From positions 124,001 through 188,000 of the forward strand of contig CAVOZC010000019.1 of assembly GCA_963700865.1 (NCBI GenBank): a stretch of DNA of 64,000 nt. The letters are read 5' to 3'. This document shows positions 27,510-37,679 of the stretch, in pieces. The notes under the pieces are model-generated. The model worked only from the letters and a program-made list of their open reading frames with translations, had not been told where the DNA came from and did no database searches. Numbering within the stretch: position 1 is the stretch's first letter; the number at the start of each line of letters is the position of its first letter. The stretch comes from CAVOGJ01 sp963700865 (GTDB lineage: Bacteria; Planctomycetota; Planctomycetia; Pirellulales; Pirellulaceae). Made by a program: the position numbers and the translations under genes.

Positions 27510-30343
27510 ATGATTCCACAATTTCGTTGCCAGGATGGGTCCCGCTGGCTGTGGTGCTTTGCCTGCCTCGCTGTCGCTCTGGGCGGGCGGCTTGCGTTCA
27601 GCCAGGAATCCGAGCGCGTGTATCTCTCGGGCCATGGTCGTCTGGACGCGGTTCCCTGGAAATTCCTGTGCACCGCTGGAAATAAAGCGGGTGCGTGGTC
27701 GCAACTGCCCGTACCGTCTCACTGGGATATGCACGGCTTCGGGAGCCTCAATTACCGCAAGGACTCTCCAGCGGCCGTCGACGAGCAAGGCCTGTACGAG
27801 CACGAGTTTCGGCTGCCGCCCGCTTGGAAAGCGAAGCGCGTCTTCCTCGTTTTCGAGGGAGTCATGACGGACGCGGCCGTCAAATTGAATGGCCAGCGGC
27901 TGGAGCCAATACACCAAGGAGCCTTTTATCGCTTCAAGCATGAAATCACGGACGTCGCACGGTGGGGTGAGGCCAACGTACTCGAGGTGGAAGTCTCGAA
28001 GCATTCGTCCAACGCATCCGTGAACGCGGCTGAGCGGCAAGGCGATTACTGGCTGTTTGGCGGCATTTTCCGGCCGGTCTATCTCGAGGCCGTGCCTCAA
28101 TCATTTGTGGAACGCATCGCCATCAACGCGGCGGCGAATGGCGATCTTGCCGTCGATGCCTTTCTCAACCGAACGGATCATTCCGCACCGCTCACCCTTT
28201 CAGCGCAAGTCCAAACGGTTACCGGTGATCCCGTCGGGGCCCTGTTTTCTTGCCAGGTCACGAATGATCGAGGCCAACTGCGGACCACGATTGCGGATCC
28301 ACGGACGTGGACGGCGGAGACTCCGCACCTTTATCGGGTCGAGGTGCGTCTGCGGCAGGCGGACCAGACTATTCATCAGGTCAGCGAGCGATTTGGATTT
28401 CGGACGATCGAGGTCCGCGACGGAGATGGCATTTACCTCAATGGGCGGCGGATCATCCTCAAGGGCGTCAATCGGCACACGTGCCGGCCCGAGTCGGGGC
28501 GATGTCTGTCTGGTCAAGACCACCGACTGGACATCGAAACGATCAAGGCGATGAACATGAATGCGGTGCGCATGTCGCATTACCCGCCCGATCAGGTATT
28601 TCTCGATCTTTGCGACGAACTGGGACTGTACGTGCTGGATGAACTTGCCGGTTGGCATTGGCATTATGATACCGAAGTCGGCCAGAAGCTCGTGGCAGAA
28701 ATGGTGACTCGAGATGTGAATCATCCTTGCATTCTGTTTTGGGATAACGGCAATGAAGGAGGGTTCAATAAGGAGCTCGACAAGTCGTTCACCGAACTTG
28801 ATCCTCAGGGGCGTCATGTCTTGCACCCTTGGGAGGCGTTCCGGGGGATCAATACCGCACACTACCTGGAGTACCCACGAGCCAAGGTCGCGAGCGGGGG
28901 TGCTCCCACCCGACATGGTACGGGCGAAAAGTATGAGGAATGGGAGGATACGGACGATCCCGAAAAATACATTTACATGCCCACGGAAATGTTGCACGGA
29001 CTGTACGATGGGGGCGGGGGGGCCGGGCTGGAAGATTACTGGAATATGATGCGGAATAGCTCGCTCCTGGGAGGCGCATTTCTGTGGGTCTTTGCCGATG
29101 AAGGCGTGATCCATCCGGCCACGGGCAAGCTCGACTGTGCTGGAAATCAGGCACCGGACGGAATCGTAGGGCCCTATCGGGAGCGTGAGGCCAGTTTCTA
29201 CACGATCCAGGAAATCTGGTCGCCCATCGTGCTGGAGCGGCTTTCCGATCGACAGATAAAGGTCATCAATCACTACGCGTTTACCGACGCCGATCAGTGC
29301 TCCTACCAATGGGAAGTGCTTCAGTTCGCGGGACCACGGGCGCGGCCGAGGACGTCGTGTTACAGACGCAAGCCGGTGCCCTTCCCTCCGTCGCGCCCGG
29401 CGACGCGGGGGTGATCGTGTGGGCTTCGTCCGAGCTTCCCGTCCCGTTCGACGCCATGCGGTTGCGTGTCAACGATCCGACGGGGAGGGAACTGTGGACG
29501 TGGGTTTGGCCGAGCGGCCAACCGGCATGGATTGACAGGCCGAGTCGCGAAGCCGCGAAAATAGTACCCAGCGTGGTTGAAACGGATGCGGCCATTCGTG
29601 TCCGCGTCAAGGGACTCGAGGTGCAGTTTAGCCGTCAGACGGGACTGCTGGACCGCGTCGAACGGGACGGCAAGCTGATTTCACTGGCAAATGGTCCCCG
29701 CGTGCCTGGAGAGTTGCCCGTTGCTGGTCCCTTGAAATGGAGCGTGCAAGATCGTTGCGTGACCGTCTCTGTCGCTTACGATGGGCAGCTACGCTCGCTC
29801 GACTGGCAAGTCCGTCCGAGCGGTTGGGTGACGTGCCGCTATGCCTACCACGCGTCGGGAGCCGTGGAATATCACGGCGTGATCTTTGACTATCCGTCGG
29901 ACCGTGTGGAAAGTAAACGTTGGTTGGGTGATGGCCCATTCCGCGTGTGGAAAAATCGCCGACGGGGCGTGCAGTTTGGCGTGTGGGAAACAGAAATCAA
30001 TGCTACGGTGACCGGTTATTCCGGTTGGGTTTACCCGGAATTCAAGGGGTGCTTTTCCCATGTCGTTTGGATGCGGCTGGACACGACGGAAGGACCCATC
30101 CTGATTGTGCCCGGAAATCAAGACGGTTTTCTGCAGGTCCTGACACCGGATGTGCCTCCGGAAGAACTGGTGGCGAATACGAAGGTGACGTTGCCCAAGG
30201 CGGGGCTGGGATTGTTGCAGGGGATTCCACCGATGGGGAGCAAATTCAAGCACGCATCGACCACCGGACCGCAGGGCCAGTTAAATGACGCCACGGGCGA
30301 CTATACGGGCGAGGTCAGTTTCTATTTCGGCCGTCAGCCATGA
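27510..30343 (+). CDS. Second GH2 glycosidase, one frameshift
   Basis: This exported GH2 enzyme of about 944 residues starts 8 bases after the symporter. It has a signal peptide (WCFACLAVALGGRLAFS), then the sugar-binding sandwich (LPVPSHWDMHGFGSLNY), YWLFGGIFRPVYLEAVP, and the barrel: LKGVNRHTCRPESGR, AMNMNAVRMSHYPPDQ, LFWDNGNEGGFNKEL with the acid/base Glu, and MPTEMLHGLYDGGGGAGLED with a candidate nucleophile Glu. The frame shifts near 29329-29333; adding one G to GGG gives LQFAGTTGAAED and a continuous C-terminal half. Compared with the LacZ-type gene it lacks the classical EYAHAMGN motif and small-chain signature, so its specificity is probably different (beta-galactosidase, glucuronidase or another). 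Confidence 0.82.
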
Positions 30344-30478
30344 ACGCGCCTCGCAGTTCGGATTTTTGGTGGCTGCGGGTCGCTCGATTGTCGGCTTCCG
30401 CGATTCCGTCGCAACCTCGCGGCACGGTCGCGGCGTGATTCACTCGTTCATTCTTTGTTGTCATGAGGCCATTCAGTC
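30344..30478. other. Spacer before the GH43/GH29 fusion
   Basis: A gap of 135 bases with no gene or hairpin that I can support. The next ATG, at 30479, follows without a strong ribosome binding site. Confidence 0.35.
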
Positions 30479-33400
30479 ATGAACCGCCAGGAAGTCACTT
30501 GCGGACTCGGGTTGCTGATGGGCGTGCTGCTAATCTGCCTCGCGGCCGATGTCGCCGCGGCGCAGGAGGCTGACCGCGGCGACGCACGCGCCTATTTATT
30601 CACCAGCTTTCGAGGCAACGGCGAAGACGGACTAAAATTCGCCTACAGCCTGGACGGATACAAATGGACGGATATTCCCGGACACTTTCTCCGCCCCCGG
30701 GTGGGATATCGGCAACTGATGCGTGATCCGTGCATCGTGCGGGGAGAGAGCGGGCCTTATCATCTCGTCTGGACGACAGGTTGGGATACGGATCAAGGCT
30801 TCGGGTACGCCAGTTCTGATGATCTGGTGCATTGGTCGCCGCAACGATTTATTCCCGTGATGGAACACGAGCCGACCACCGTCAACGTCTGGCGCCGGAG
30901 GCATTTTACGACTGCGCATGAACGGCGGTTCATTATTTGTTGGGCCTCGACCATCCCTGGCAGGTTTCCTGATCATCTTGAGCCGCACGACAACAACCAA
31001 CGGATGTACTACACCACGACGACCGATTTCAAGCAATTCACGCCGACAAAGCTGTTTTTCGATCCGGGTTTCAGTGTCATTGACTGTTGCATCGTTCCGC
31101 GGGGCGACGAATACACGTTGATCTTAAAGGATAACACGCGGCCGCAGCGTAACCTGCGTACCGCCCGCGGTGATCGTCCGCTCGGTCCCTGGCACGATGT
31201 CTCCGCGCCGTTTACGGGACGATTTACCGAAGGCCCGACGGTGCTCCGCGCAGGCGACGAGTGGCTGATCTACTTCGATGCGTATCAGAAACACACGTAC
31301 GACGCCGTGAAGACCAGGGATTTCGAGACGTTCGAGGACATTTCGGACAAGGTCTCCTTCCCGGCGGGGCACAAGCACGGCAGCATCCTGCAGGTGACTC
31401 GTCGTGAACTTGATGATCTGCTGCTCGCAGGCTCCGAGCAGCAGCCCGCCCCCTCGTTGCCGCTCGCCTCTCAGCTTTCCGAGGACGAGACCCGTCGGCG
31501 ACTTGCCAACATCGATACCGTGGCACGCCAGGAACCGTACTTGCCGTACTGGTCGTCGCTGGGGAAATTTGAACCGCCTGACTGGTATCGCGACGCCAAG
31601 TTCGGCATCTTCATTCACTGGGGACCCTATGCCGTGCCTGCGTTCGGGAACGAGTGGTATCCGCGCAGTATGTACTGCGAGGGCTCGCCCGAGTTCAAGC
31701 ACCATCTGGAAAACTACGGTCCCCAGGCCGAGTTTGGCTATAAGGACTTTATCCCCCTATTCAAGGCTGAACGTTTCGATGCGGTGCAATGGGCCGAGCT
31801 GTTTAAAGAGTCGGGAGCCAGATATGTGATTCCGGTGGTTGAGCATCACGATGGCTTCGCGATGTACGATAGCGAATTGACCCCATGGTGTGCGACCAAG
31901 AAAGGCCCACGACGCGATGTGCTGGGCGAGCTTGCCGCGGCACTGGCCGGTCAGCAGATTGTCTTGGCGCCTCTTCCCATCGGGCAGAGCACTGGTGGTT
32001 CTTCGGTCCGGGCATGATGTTCGATGCGGACGTGCAAGATGAGGCCTACGCCAGTCTCTATGGGCCGGCGCAACAATAAACGCGTTTCCGAAAACCAGTC
32101 AGAGCCGCCAGACAGACGCTTTTCTCGACGACTGGCTACTGCGATCGTGTGAGATCGTCGACAAGTACCGTCCGACGCGTGATGTATTTTGACTGGTGGA
32201 TTTGCCAACCGGTGTTTCAGCCCTATTTACGAACGTTTGCCGCCTACTATTACAACCGCGGCGCCGAGTGGGGTGTGCCCGTTGCCATCAATTTCAAGGA
32301 ATGGGAGGGGCGATCGTTTCCCCGGGGAACCGGGATCCTGGATGTGGAGCGGGGCCGCATGTCCGACATTCAGCCCACGCTGTGGCAAACCTGCACCTCG
32401 GTGTCGAGCAATTCGTGGGGGCACGTGAGCAACCAGCAGTATCGCAGCGTCGATGCCATCATCGACGATCTCGTCGACATTGTCAGCAAGAATGGCACCA
32501 TGCTGCTGAACGTAGGCCCGAAAGCCGACGGCACCATTCCTGATCAGGAGCAGGACGATACTACGTTCGATCGGACGCTGGCTGGCCGTCAATGGCGAGG
32601 CCATTTACGGTTCGCGACCGTGGCATCGGTTTGGTGAAGGTCCCACGGCGGTTCCAGGCGGTTCATTCTCCGATAGACGGCGGAGTACCTATACCGCCAG
32701 CGATATTCGCTTTACCACGAACCAAGACGCCTTGTACGCCACTGTGCTGGCTTGGCCGGAAGGTCACAAAGTGACCATCACCTCGTTGGCCCAGGGGGCA
32801 CGGGATGCGACGAGCGAAGTGCAAACGGTCGAGCTGCTGGGCCATGACGGTCCGTTGAAGTGGACACGTACCAAGGATGGATTGGAAGTTTCGCTGCCTC
32901 GTGAACATCCGACGGAGTTTGCGTTCACGCTGAAGGTCGTTGGGCTCGTCAGTCGAAACAACGATCCTGACGTCCTGATCGCGCAGGCGACGTCGGCCGC
33001 ACTGCCCGAGGAAACGGCCGAGGAGCGGGCGGCCTATCGCCAGGTCGTGACGCAGCGGGCGGAGCGTATCGTCGGCGCGCTGGCTTTGGAGGACAAAGCG
33101 GCAGCCGCCGACCTGGTGACCGTGATTGCCGACCAGTACGAAGCACTGTCGCGAATCCATGCTCGTCGAGATGCGGCGGTGGTGGGTCTCCCCGAGCAAT
33201 CTCAGGCGGCGATGCGGTTGCGGAATCAGGCGGAACTCGAGATCCGCAACCGGCATTACCAATTCGTGGCGTCGCTAGCGGCCGGGCTCGAGCCAGAAAA
33301 AGTCGAGCAGGTAAAAGACGGCATGACGTACGGAGTCATGCCAAACATGTACCGCCGCTATTGTGAGCTGCTGCCCCATTTGTCGGCGGCGGAACGAGCT

Positions 33401-33586
33401 AAAATTCGCGCCCTGCTGTGGGAGGCGCGGGAGCACGCCATGGATGCCGGCTCGTCCGAGGAAAAACACGGCTGGTTTCGCAAGTACAAAGGCAAGATCA
33501 ATAATTACTTGTCGACCGCCGGGTACGACATGCAGCAGGCCGAACGAGACTGGGCGGCGCGGAGCCGCCAAAACAAGGAGGGCTAG
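30479..33586 (+). CDS. GH43-like / GH29 alpha-L-fucosidase / DUF3826 fusion, four frameshifts
   Basis: One long product of about 1,035 residues. Signal peptide (LLMGVLLICLAADVAAAQ). Residues 35-330: a beta-propeller of GH43 type (FAYSLDGYKW, MRDPCIVRGESGPYHLVWTT, SSDDLVHWSPQ, FTEGPTVLRAGDEWLIYFDA). From about 350: GH29 fucosidase (WYRDAKFGIFIHWGPYAVPA, VVEHHDGFAMYDS, SSHRAEHWWFFGPGM, VMYFDWWICQPVFQPY with the nucleophile Asp, NNIGP-type LLNVGPKADGTIP, LAVNGEAIYGSRPW). From about 840: DUF3826 (AERIVGALALEDKAAAADLV, ISRIHARRDA-like segment, HAMDAGSSEEKHGWFRKYKG). Frame changes occur at 31966 (missing G), 32075 (missing A), near 32175 and near 32555 (extra base each); they cancel, so the last domain is in the starting frame. 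Confidence 0.82.
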
Positions 33587-33934
33587 TTCGGCCGGTATGC
33601 GGTCGCAATCGCGGCCAAATCACGCTAATTACTTCCCAAATTGCGCAATCTCCCTCGAATTGATTGACATTTAGGCGGTCAGTAGTGACCATCAACCGCA
33701 GAGCAGCGGGCGGCAGTTCTACTTCCGGGCGGCTGGGCCCACGGGGTCGAATTCTCGCCTGTCTTTCCGGCATATGGACCCCTCGGCGGGCAGGGCGCCG
33801 TCGATCTGGATGTTCTCAACTTGCCGCGGTAGTTGAGCCAGCAGCAGAGACAAACTCACAAGGTGTCTGAATGACAGACCGGCATCGTCTCGGAGAGTTC
33901 CCGGGAGTGCCACCATCAAACGATGAGGACAATC
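33587..33934. other. Intergenic region before the beta-repeat PEP-CTERM gene
   Basis: About 350 bases without a recognisable gene. The end carries GAGGA at 33925-33929, five bases before the ATG at 33935, which favours that start over the ATG at 33923. The region probably holds the promoter of the large cell-surface gene, but I see no convincing box pair. Confidence 0.4.
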
Positions 33935-36900
33935 ATGGCAAGGATTAGGTTGTTGGCGGCCTGTATCGTCTCGTTGGCATTTCTCGCCACAAGTTACGGA
34001 CAGACATGGTTGGAAGAATTCCAGTGGAATCAACTGAATCCGGCTGGCCCACAGGACTGGACAACCGCCGCCAATTGGATTCCGCCGGCCATGCCGCCCG
34101 GCACCCCCACCTATCCCAACGATCCTGGACATATGGATGCGGACCCGGCGACGCTCGGTTCGGTGGTTGGCGCTAACCTTTCTGTGGCGCTGAACGCCAA
34201 TCTCGAAGTCCGCCTGAATGGCGGAGACATCACCATCGCCTCGTTGGCGCTGGGCGTCGACAATCGTTCGACGACAATCAGTGGCCCGGGCCGATTGATC
34301 TTCGAGCACAACGAGGACAACGTCATTGTGGCGATCCCCGACCCCGATCCGGATGCGATGCCTGGCGACACCGTGGACGAGTATACGTGTGCCTTTAATT
34401 GTGGCCAGTCGCTTGTGTCCAGTAACGGGAATGCATCAAGCAGCAACATCATCAGCGCCGTCCTTGGGTCCGCGCAGGCGGTCGACTTCATCGGCACCCA
34501 GACCCTCACGCTTGCTGGCGGCTTTGAAGAGATTGCCGTCGATCCTCTCGACGACACCGTTGCCAACAAAACGTACATCCGTAGCCATATTGGCAGCTAC
34601 GATCCGTCTGCACTTGTCGAAACTCAGACCCGGATGGTGATTACGGGAGCCGTAACTACGACCATCGACCTCGAAACCGATCCCTTCGGCACGGCGGTGG
34701 ACGTGCCTTTGTACTTGGGTGGCGGAGGCGACGGCATTCCCGAATTCCAATCGGCAGCAAACAGTCAGCTTGGCAAGGGCTACCCGCACGGCATTCTTGA
34801 CCTGCCCGGTGGCATCACGGGTGCGGGCGCGTTGCGGATCGGTACGCAAGCCCGCGATCTCGAGACGTTGCCGCTCACGACGGTGGCACTCTACGACAAT
34901 TCGTTTTCCGGAGGGACCCGCATCGACCGGGCCAACGTGATCCTGAAGAGCGACAATGCCTTTGGCACGGGCAACGTTCGCAACGGGAATCCTGCCAATC
35001 AGGTTGGTTTCAATCTGATTGTCGAGCCTGGACCGGGCGAGACGGCGGAAACGGTCAATCGCGTGCTCGCGAACAAATTTTTCATTCCCCACGACATGAC
35101 GGTCAAAGGCGCACACTCGCTGACCATTACCGGAGAGTATGAAGCCACGAATAGTGCCGGATGGGTCAACATCCTTCCGCGAGGGTGAATCGCTGACGCT
35201 GACAGGGCGATCCTTCACGGAGGAAAACAACATTTTCACCTTCGATGGGTCCGGTTTGACCTTGGTGCAAGGACAGTTGCGAAACACGGGCCTGGACCTG
35301 ACCGATTCGGGCATTCTGAGCACCAATAATTCGGGCGTGATTCGCAAGCGGGGTACGGGTGCCGTGTATGTCGAGAGCAGCCAATTTGGATTCTTGAATA
35401 CGTTCAAGGCGGATTCCGACAATACGTCCACGATCATCGTGGAGGGCGGAAATCTGCACTTCGCCACCGTGGCCGACATGGGAGGTCATGATGCGGGCGG
35501 CGTACAACAGGCCGGCCGTGTCGGTAATATCCAGTCCCGAGGAGGTGCCGTGGGACTCGACGACGGAACCGTGACAGGCCCAGGTTCGGCGTTGTTCATG
35601 AGCAAGCTCAGTAACTTCGCCAACCGATCGATTCCTTTCGAGGGAGACGTGAGCGGTTTTGGCAGCTGGGATAACGGCGGGTTGATGTTGGCGGCGAGTG
35701 ATGCGGCGGCCACCCTGAATTTCGGGCCCGGCGGCGCACTGGTAAATGCCCAAGATATGACGGTGGCGGCCCCGGAAACCGGGTTAACGTTTACTGGCAC
35801 CATCAATCCCGGCAATAACACGTATCGCCTGGGAGGCGGCAGTGGAACTTTGACCGTACTCGGAAACAACAAGCTCACCGGCAGCCGCAATCTGGTCGTG
35901 ACGAACGGCGGCGATTTTCAGAGCCCCGTTTCCGATGAGTTCGATCGCGTGCGGCTTGGCATGGTGAAATTAGACGGTACGAACAACTATGCTGGCACGA
36001 CGACGATCATTGGAAAGTACCAGGAAACCTTACAGGACCAGGCGGCCAGGAACACGATTGGCGTGGCCAACGAGGTTCAAACGGACAGCGGACCGGAAGA
36101 ACTGCAGTACAACGGCACCACGCTCGCGGTGAGTCACCTGAGCGATGCCGCCAGCAGCATCGGTACTTCGACGTCCGCCGCTGCTCTGCTAATTCAAGGG
36201 TCGACGCTGCGTTATGAAGGAGCCGGAGAGAGCACCAGCCGTTTGTTCACCGTCGGCACCGCCGGCGCGACAATCGATGCCTCAGGCTCGGGCCCGATCG
36301 CCTTCACCAACTCGGCGCCCGTGGTCATCGATGCCGCCGAATCGCGCTCTGGCTCATTCGACGGAATCGGATTTTCCGGCTCGAATCGGATCATTTATGG
36401 ATTGCCCAATACGGATGACGTGCTCGTCGGCATGAGCATCGCGGATGCGGGCGGAGAGATTCCCGCGAATACCGTTGTCACCGAGATCATTAGCCCGACG
36501 CGCGTTCGCATCAGCAACGCCATCGATCAATTTGCCTTCGCGGAGAATACGCCGATCACGTTCGGGACGCTTGCTCGCACCATCACGTTTGCCGGAACGA
36601 ATTCCGCCGCCAATACGTTCATGCCGCAGATCGCGGATGGCCCAGGAGGCGGAGTCGTGGGAATCAGGAAATCGGATGCCGGCACGTGGGTCTTGGGCGG
36701 TGCCAACAGCTATAGCGGGCTGACCAATGTGAAGGCCGGTACGCTGATCATCAACGGCGCTCAAAGCGGCGCCGGTCTGACGACGGTGAGTGCCGGAGCG
36801 ACCTTGGGCGGAATCGGTTCGATCGCCGGTGATCTGCTGGCCGAGGGGACCGTTGCTCCTGGGGAAAGCGTCGGCGTCTTCTCGGTCGGCGGCAACGCGA

Positions 36901-37658
36901 CGCTGGCCGGTTCAAGCACTCTGCAAATCGAGTTGGGAGGCCTCCTGTCCGGCCAATTTGACGCCCTGGATGTGATGGGCAGCCTGACCGTCACCGATGC
37001 GGAGCTGGCCGTGACGTTGACGGGTGGGTTCCAACCGATGGCGGGCAACACGTTCGACATCCTCAACTTTTCGTCGGCCTCCGGCGGATTCTTGAATTTT
37101 GACCTGCCTGGCGGCAGCGGAAATTGGGACGTGTCACAATTGCTGGTGGACGGCACGCTGCGGTTCCTCGGCGGTTCCTTGGTCACCGGCGATTTCAACG
37201 GCGACGGCAATTACGATTGCGTCGATATCAATGCCCTGTCCGCGGAAATTGCCTCGGGTAACAACGGTGCCGCATTCGACATGAACGGCGATGGCGTCGT
37301 CACGTTGCTCGACATCACGGATGCCAATCTCGGCTGGTTGGCCGTCGGAGGTGCGCAAAACCCTGCCGCTACGGGTGGCAACGCGTTCCTGGCGGGAGAT
37401 GCCAATCTGGACGGCGTGGTCGATGTCTCGGACTTTAACATCTGGAATGGCAGCAAATTCAACCCCGTGGACGCCTGGTGTAACGGCGATTTCAATGCGG
37501 ATGGCTCCGTGGATGTCTCGGACTTCAACATCTGGAACAGCAACAAATTCAAGTCGTCTGCCGCAGGTGCCCTGGTACCGGAACCGAGTGCAGGCCTGTT
37601 GGCGTTGCTGGCCTTGTTGCTCGTGCCCCGACGACGCAAACACGCTGTCCATGCCTGA
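33935..37658 (+). CDS. Large beta-repeat, dockerin-like, PEP-CTERM surface protein, one frameshift
   Basis: This secreted protein of about 1,240 residues has a signal peptide (LLAACIVSLAFLATSYGQ). Its body is rich in Gly, Asn, Thr and Ser with stretches such as GTWVLGGANSYSGLTNVKAG and GTLIINGAQSGAGLTTVSAG, the autotransporter-associated beta-strand repeat. Near the end are three calcium-loop units (GDFNGDGNYDCVDINAL, DMNGDGVVTLLDITDAN, GDANLDGVVDVSDFNIWN, then NADGSVDVSDFNIWN), like dockerin type I repeats. A PEP-CTERM anchor closes it: VPEPSAGLLALLALLLVPRR. One extra base between about 35158 and 35175 shifts the frame between NSAGW and SFREGESLTLTG. No catalytic motif is visible; a surface adhesin or scaffold is the best guess. 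It is convergent with the next gene, 21 bases apart. Confidence 0.85.
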
Positions 37659-37679
37659 GACGCGGCTGAGAGTTGGTTG

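Noticed and set aside
26543..32557. Programmed ribosomal frameshifting in the symporter, GH2 and GH29 genes
   Set aside because: Shifts go in both directions, lack slippery heptamers with a downstream structure, and several are repaired by a one-base change in a short run.
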